Shown piece after piece: positions 23,169 through 26,246 of a stretch of DNA of 26,246 bases. Origin of the DNA: Planctomycetales bacterium (GTDB lineage Bacteria > Planctomycetota > UBA11346); contig JANYGY010000002.1 in assembly GCA_025362255.1 (NCBI GenBank), positions 1 to 26,246 of the forward strand, given 5' to 3'. Below the pieces are notes generated by a model. It ran no database searches, was not told the DNA's origin, and was given only the letters and a program-made list of their open reading frames with translations. Positions within the stretch are counted from its first letter, which is position 1. Each line of letters begins with the position of its first letter. The position numbers and the translations under genes were made by a program.

Positions 23169-24527
23169 ATGCACCGCGTGCTGGACTTGGCGCTGCTGTG
23201 CTTGGCGCTGCTGGGGGTCGCCCTCGTGGGCCCTGGTCTTGGTGGCGGTCTGAACGCGGTCGAACTCACCGTGCTGGCTGACGGCAGCGCCGCGCAGTTG
23301 ACCACCTTGGGCAATATGGAGCTGGGCCAGGGGCGCTACGAAACCGCCATCGGCCATTACCGCAAAGCCCTGCAAGCCGACAAAACCTATTTCTGGGCGA
23401 CCTACAATCTGGGTCTCGCCTATCAGCAACTCGGCCAGTTCGACGAGGCCACCCAGTGGTACCGCAAGGCGCTGGTGCAGTCCCCCGATCAGCCCGAAGT
23501 GTTGTGCAACCTCGGCTGGCTGGCGTGGCGCAGCGGTGCGTTCCAAGAAGCCGCCGATCGCTTTCAGGATGCCGCGCGCTTGGCCACCGCCTCCTCCGCT
23601 GAAGCCGCCGATGCCGCCCAATACTGGACCAACACCGGCACCGCCCGTGAAGGCCTGCAGCAATGGGACGCCGCCGCCCGCGCGTACCAAGAGGCCCTCG
23701 CACTCGACGGCACCAATGTCGCTGCCGCCTATAACCTGGGCACCCTGCTGTTGGGCCGACTGAACCAATTGCCAAACGCCGCTGAACGAGCCCAGGCCTT
23801 GTTGCAGCAAGCGGTCGAGCTGAGCCCCGAACGCCCAGCCGGCTGGCTCAATCTGGCGCAGGCCCGCGAGCTGACCGGCAAGGGCGATCCGCGTGCTGAT
23901 TACGATCGCGCCTTGGAGGTCGCAAGCGCAGTCACCGTCGGTGAGCGCAATGAAGTGCGCTGGCAGCGCGCCCGGTGGTTCGCGCGCAGCCAACCGCCGC
24001 AGCTGGTCGCGATGCGCGAAGAGCTGCGCCAGTTGCTGAGCAGCGAGCCTGATTTCGCCGGCGCCAACGGCATGCTCGGACGTTATTGGTTCGGCATCGG
24101 TGATTTCACCCAAGCCATCACCTGTCTCGAACGCGAAGTGGCGACCGGCCATGATGACCTGGCCAATCCCATCGATCTCGAAAGCCATTATCTGTTGGCG
24201 GTGATCTACGCCGACCACCGGCCCGATCCGGGTAAGGCGATCGCCCACGCCACGGCCTATTACCAGCAGCACCCCGACAGTCCTAAAATCCATGAGCTGC
24301 GCCGACGCGCGCTGCGCCTGTCTGCTGTTGCCGGTGTCAGCGAATCCGCCAAGCCCGCCGGCAACGAGCCGATTTCGGCCCGGGCGACGCCTGATGGAGC
24401 TCAGCATGGCGAAGCTCCACACGCTGAAGCCGCGCACGCTGAAGCTCCGCCTGCCGAAGCCACGCATGCCGAACCAGCCCACGCCGCCGAGCCGAGTCCG
24501 GCGACGGTCCACGAGGCGCATCACTAA
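23169..24527 (+). CDS. Exported or membrane-anchored TPR protein with His-rich tail
   Basis: This 452-aa protein begins with a hydrophobic signal or anchor (about 4-24, VLDLALLCLALLGVALVG). TPR repeats occupy about 42-240 (for example LTTLGNMELGQGRYETAIGHYRKAL, ATYNLGLAYQQLGQFDEATQWYRKAL, AAYNLGTLL) and again about 295-385. The last ~45 residues form an Ala/Glu/Pro/His tail with eight histidines (QHGEAPHAEAAHAE and so on), a possible metal-binding or disordered tail. No catalytic domain is seen, so a periplasmic or membrane-side scaffold is likely. The start is 9 nt after flgM and the stop overlaps the next ATG in TAATG, so the gene is expected to share the sigma-28 transcript. Function is unknown; a flagellar link is inferred from context only. 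Confidence 0.85.
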   Translation: MHRVLDLALLCLALLGVALVGPGLGGGLNAVELTVLADGSAAQLTTLGNMELGQGRYETAIGHYRKALQADKTYFWATYNLGLAYQQLGQFDEATQWYRKALVQSPDQPEVLCNLGWLAWRSGAFQEAADRFQDAARLATASSAEAADAAQYWTNTGTAREGLQQWDAAARAYQEALALDGTNVAAAYNLGTLLLGRLNQLPNAAERAQALLQQAVELSPERPAGWLNLAQARELTGKGDPRADYDRALEVASAVTVGERNEVRWQRARWFARSQPPQLVAMREELRQLLSSEPDFAGANGMLGRYWFGIGDFTQAITCLEREVATGHDDLANPIDLESHYLLAVIYADHRPDPGKAIAHATAYYQQHPDSPKIHELRRRALRLSAVAGVSESAKPAGNEPISARATPDGAQHGEAPHAEAAHAEAPPAEATHAEPAHAAEPSPATVHEAHH

Positions 24528-26246
24528 TGGGCAGCTGTCAGCATCTTTTCGCCGACCCTCGGCACACCTGCCCGCACCACGCGCCGGGTGAATCGGGCCT
24601 CTGCATCTGGCACAATCCCGCGGTGAGCAAGGCCGATCCCTACGTCAAAGCGCTGTTCCTGCATGCCGATGCGCTCGTCGCCGGCACCTCTTCAGAAAGC
24701 TTCAGCCCAGCGGGCAGTGCGTTCGTCGAGGCGCACCTCACTGGCATCAATCTCAATGAGCTGCGGTTGCCCGGGCGCGACTTCACCGGCGCTGATCTGC
24801 GTGATGCGCTGCTCGATGGCTGCGATCTGACCGCTTCGGTGTTGGCGCGCGCCAATCTCCGTCGTGCGAGCCTGCGTCACGCGCTCCTGCGCGGCGCCGA
24901 TCTGCGCGGTGCGAATCTCAGCGGTACCAGCTTGGTGGGCGCGGACCTGCGCGAGGCCGATCTCAGCGGCGCGATATTGGACGGCACCGTCCTGCTCGGC
25001 GCTGATCTGCGCGGTGCGAATCTGGCCGGTGCCCAGGTGACCGACTTCCAATGGAACCGGCTCACCCGGTTTCACGACATCCGCGGGCTCGACGCCAACC
25101 CCGGCCAAGCCGACGGCGATACCACCCAGGTGTTTCTCGCGCCGCTCGCGCTCGACGATCTCGACACCGCCGAACGTCTGGCGATCGACCGTGATCCCGA
25201 ACTCGCGCGGACGCGGATCTTCAGCATCGGCCGTGGTGGTTCCTCGGCCTCGGACTCGGACGCGTTGTTCGCCGCGGCTTCCGAATCGGCACAAAGCGAT
25301 CTTGCGAAACCGTCAGGCACCCTCACCCGCACTCGCCAGCGCTGGCCGTGGCTGGTGGTGCCAGCGCTGGTCGGACTGGTGACCGGGGCCGCGCTCGATG
25401 GCGGCGCCCTGGCATTGTTCCGCGCTCATCTCGCGACCGTCGCCCACAACTCCCAAGACCCGCATGACCTCGCGGCGTTGCGCACGCAACACGAGGCGGA
25501 CCTGACCCAGCTGAAAGAGCTGCAAGAGCGCACCGCCGCCACCGCCGATCAGCTCGCGACCCTCCAGCAGACCGCCGGTGGCGACAGTGCCCGCGTCGCC
25601 TTGTTGCGCCAACAGCTCGGCGATGCCCAGGCCGAATTGGCTCGCCTGCTCGATGCCGAAGATCGCGCCACCGCGGCGATGCTGGCCACGACCGAACTCA
25701 CCGCGCTCAATCGCGATCTCGCCGGAACCACCGCCAAGCAAGAACGGCTGGCGCGGATCCTGGCCGATGGCGTCGAGCGGTTTCGTGGCGACAGCGAACG
25801 CCTGAGCGGCGAACTGAGCGAAGCGCGCAGTCGCGTCGCGGCGTTTGAGTCCACTCAGGCCGACAACGTCCGCCTCACGCAGAAACTCGCGGCCCTGACC
25901 CAAGAACGCGACACCCTCAGCGGGTTGTATCAACGCACCCACGGTGAACTGGTCACTGCCCACCATGACATCGAGCGCTACCTCGCGCGCATCAGCGGCA
26001 CCCAGTTGCAGGGTCTGCTCGCCGAGGATGGCACCAACGCGCCGCTGGTGCCGGTGGTCCTCGGCCGCCCGGTGTCGCTTGGCGGCGAATTCCTGGTCAC
26101 GCTCACGGTCAATCGCGCCACTGTTGCCAGCGGCGCCGCGCTGAACCAGCCTGCCCTCAATGCGCCGGCAATGATCGAAGTGAGCGTGGTCGTCCAGCGC
26201 CCCGCCGCCGCCGCGAATCCCGATGCGACGGTGGTGCTCTACGATG
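24527..26246 (+). CDS. Pentapeptide-repeat membrane protein with N-terminal Cys/His cluster and coiled coil (3' end cut)
   Basis: A frame of 573 codons starts in the TAATG overlap and runs off the right edge. Domains in order: a Cys/His cluster (Cys4, His6, His13, Cys15, His17, His18, Cys26, His29), possibly a small zinc site; about 18 pentapeptide repeats at residues 84-173 (ADLRG, ANLSG, ADLRE and similar), which in this family fold as a right-handed quadrilateral beta-helix; a linker; one membrane segment at about 273-298 (WPWLVVPALVGLVTGAAL); a long heptad coiled coil at about 315-490; then a beta-rich region (VVLGRPVSLGGEFLVTLTV) that is incomplete. With one membrane span the repeats are probably cytoplasmic and the coiled coil periplasmic, but the orientation is inferred. 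I know no characterised protein with this architecture. Confidence 0.85.
   Translation, partial: MGSCQHLFADPRHTCPHHAPGESGLCIWHNPAVSKADPYVKALFLHADALVAGTSSESFSPAGSAFVEAHLTGINLNELRLPGRDFTGADLRDALLDGCDLTASVLARANLRRASLRHALLRGADLRGANLSGTSLVGADLREADLSGAILDGTVLLGADLRGANLAGAQVTDFQWNRLTRFHDIRGLDANPGQADGDTTQVFLAPLALDDLDTAERLAIDRDPELARTRIFSIGRGGSSASDSDALFAAASESAQSDLAKPSGTLTRTRQRWPWLVVPALVGLVTGAALDGGALALFRAHLATVAHNSQDPHDLAALRTQHEADLTQLKELQERTAATADQLATLQQTAGGDSARVALLRQQLGDAQAELARLLDAEDRATAAMLATTELTALNRDLAGTTAKQERLARILADGVERFRGDSERLSGELSEARSRVAAFESTQADNVRLTQKLAALTQERDTLSGLYQRTHGELVTAHHDIERYLARISGTQLQGLLAEDGTNAPLVPVVLGRPVSLGGEFLVTLTVNRATVASGAALNQPALNAPAMIEVSVVVQRPAAAANPDATVVLYD

Noticed and set aside
22098..24524. 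An 808-codon open frame on the minus strand crossing the end of the large TPR gene, the repeat, flgM and the TPR gene.
   Set aside because: It lies antisense to three well-supported genes with recognisable domains. Its product is a Gly/Arg/Gln-rich string with no family motifs, and long antisense frames are expected in GC-rich DNA.

Overview
The window is a GC-rich, gene-dense stretch of bacterial chromosome carrying mostly housekeeping genes. I see no rRNA, tRNA, CRISPR array, transposase or phage gene. Several features point, tentatively, to the Planctomycetota or another PVC-like lineage. SecD and SecF are fused with an extra coiled-coil segment. Adenylosuccinate lyase and phosphoglycerate kinase are of the kind best known from animals and other eukaryotes. 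Proteins rich in TPR and pentapeptide repeats are present. A flgM gene implies that the organism builds a flagellum. No marker here fixes the phylum.

Layout. Positions 1-433 hold the start of a membrane-protein gene on the minus strand, divergent from thiD (524-1396). thiD is followed on the plus strand by an animal-like purB (1516-2958) and dxs (3005-4972). A long minus-strand run then reads from 11821 down to 4998: a YbiT-like ABC-F ATPase, a 107-aa small protein, yajC, fused secDF and glk. yajC, secDF and glk are packed with a 4-nt gap and a 4-nt overlap, so Sec-translocon accessory genes and glucokinase are probably one transcript. Positions 11822-12208 are a 387-bp gene-free stretch of degenerate direct and tandem repeats. 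It is followed by an exported alpha/beta-hydrolase-like protein (12209-13420) and a eukaryote-type pgk (13534-14802), which ends at a perfect 16-bp hairpin terminator.

Positions 14892-18915 form a tight plus-strand cluster: galE, two uncharacterised small genes, proA and a nitrilase-superfamily amidohydrolase that overlaps proA by ATGA. A 1235-aa TPR protein (18985-22692) follows.

The most interesting part is 22691-26246. A four-unit 16-bp tandem repeat is followed by a sequence closely matching a flagellar sigma-28 (FliA) promoter (TCAAGCCC-N11-GCCGATAC). Downstream lie flgM (the anti-sigma-28 factor), an exported or membrane-anchored TPR protein with a His/Ala/Glu tail, and a protein combining a Cys/His cluster, pentapeptide repeats, a membrane segment and a coiled coil, which is cut by the window edge. 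The last two genes overlap (TAATG), and flgM is only 9 nt upstream. I infer a sigma-28-controlled operon linking FlgM to two uncharacterised envelope proteins. This is the best candidate here for an undescribed, flagellum-associated system.
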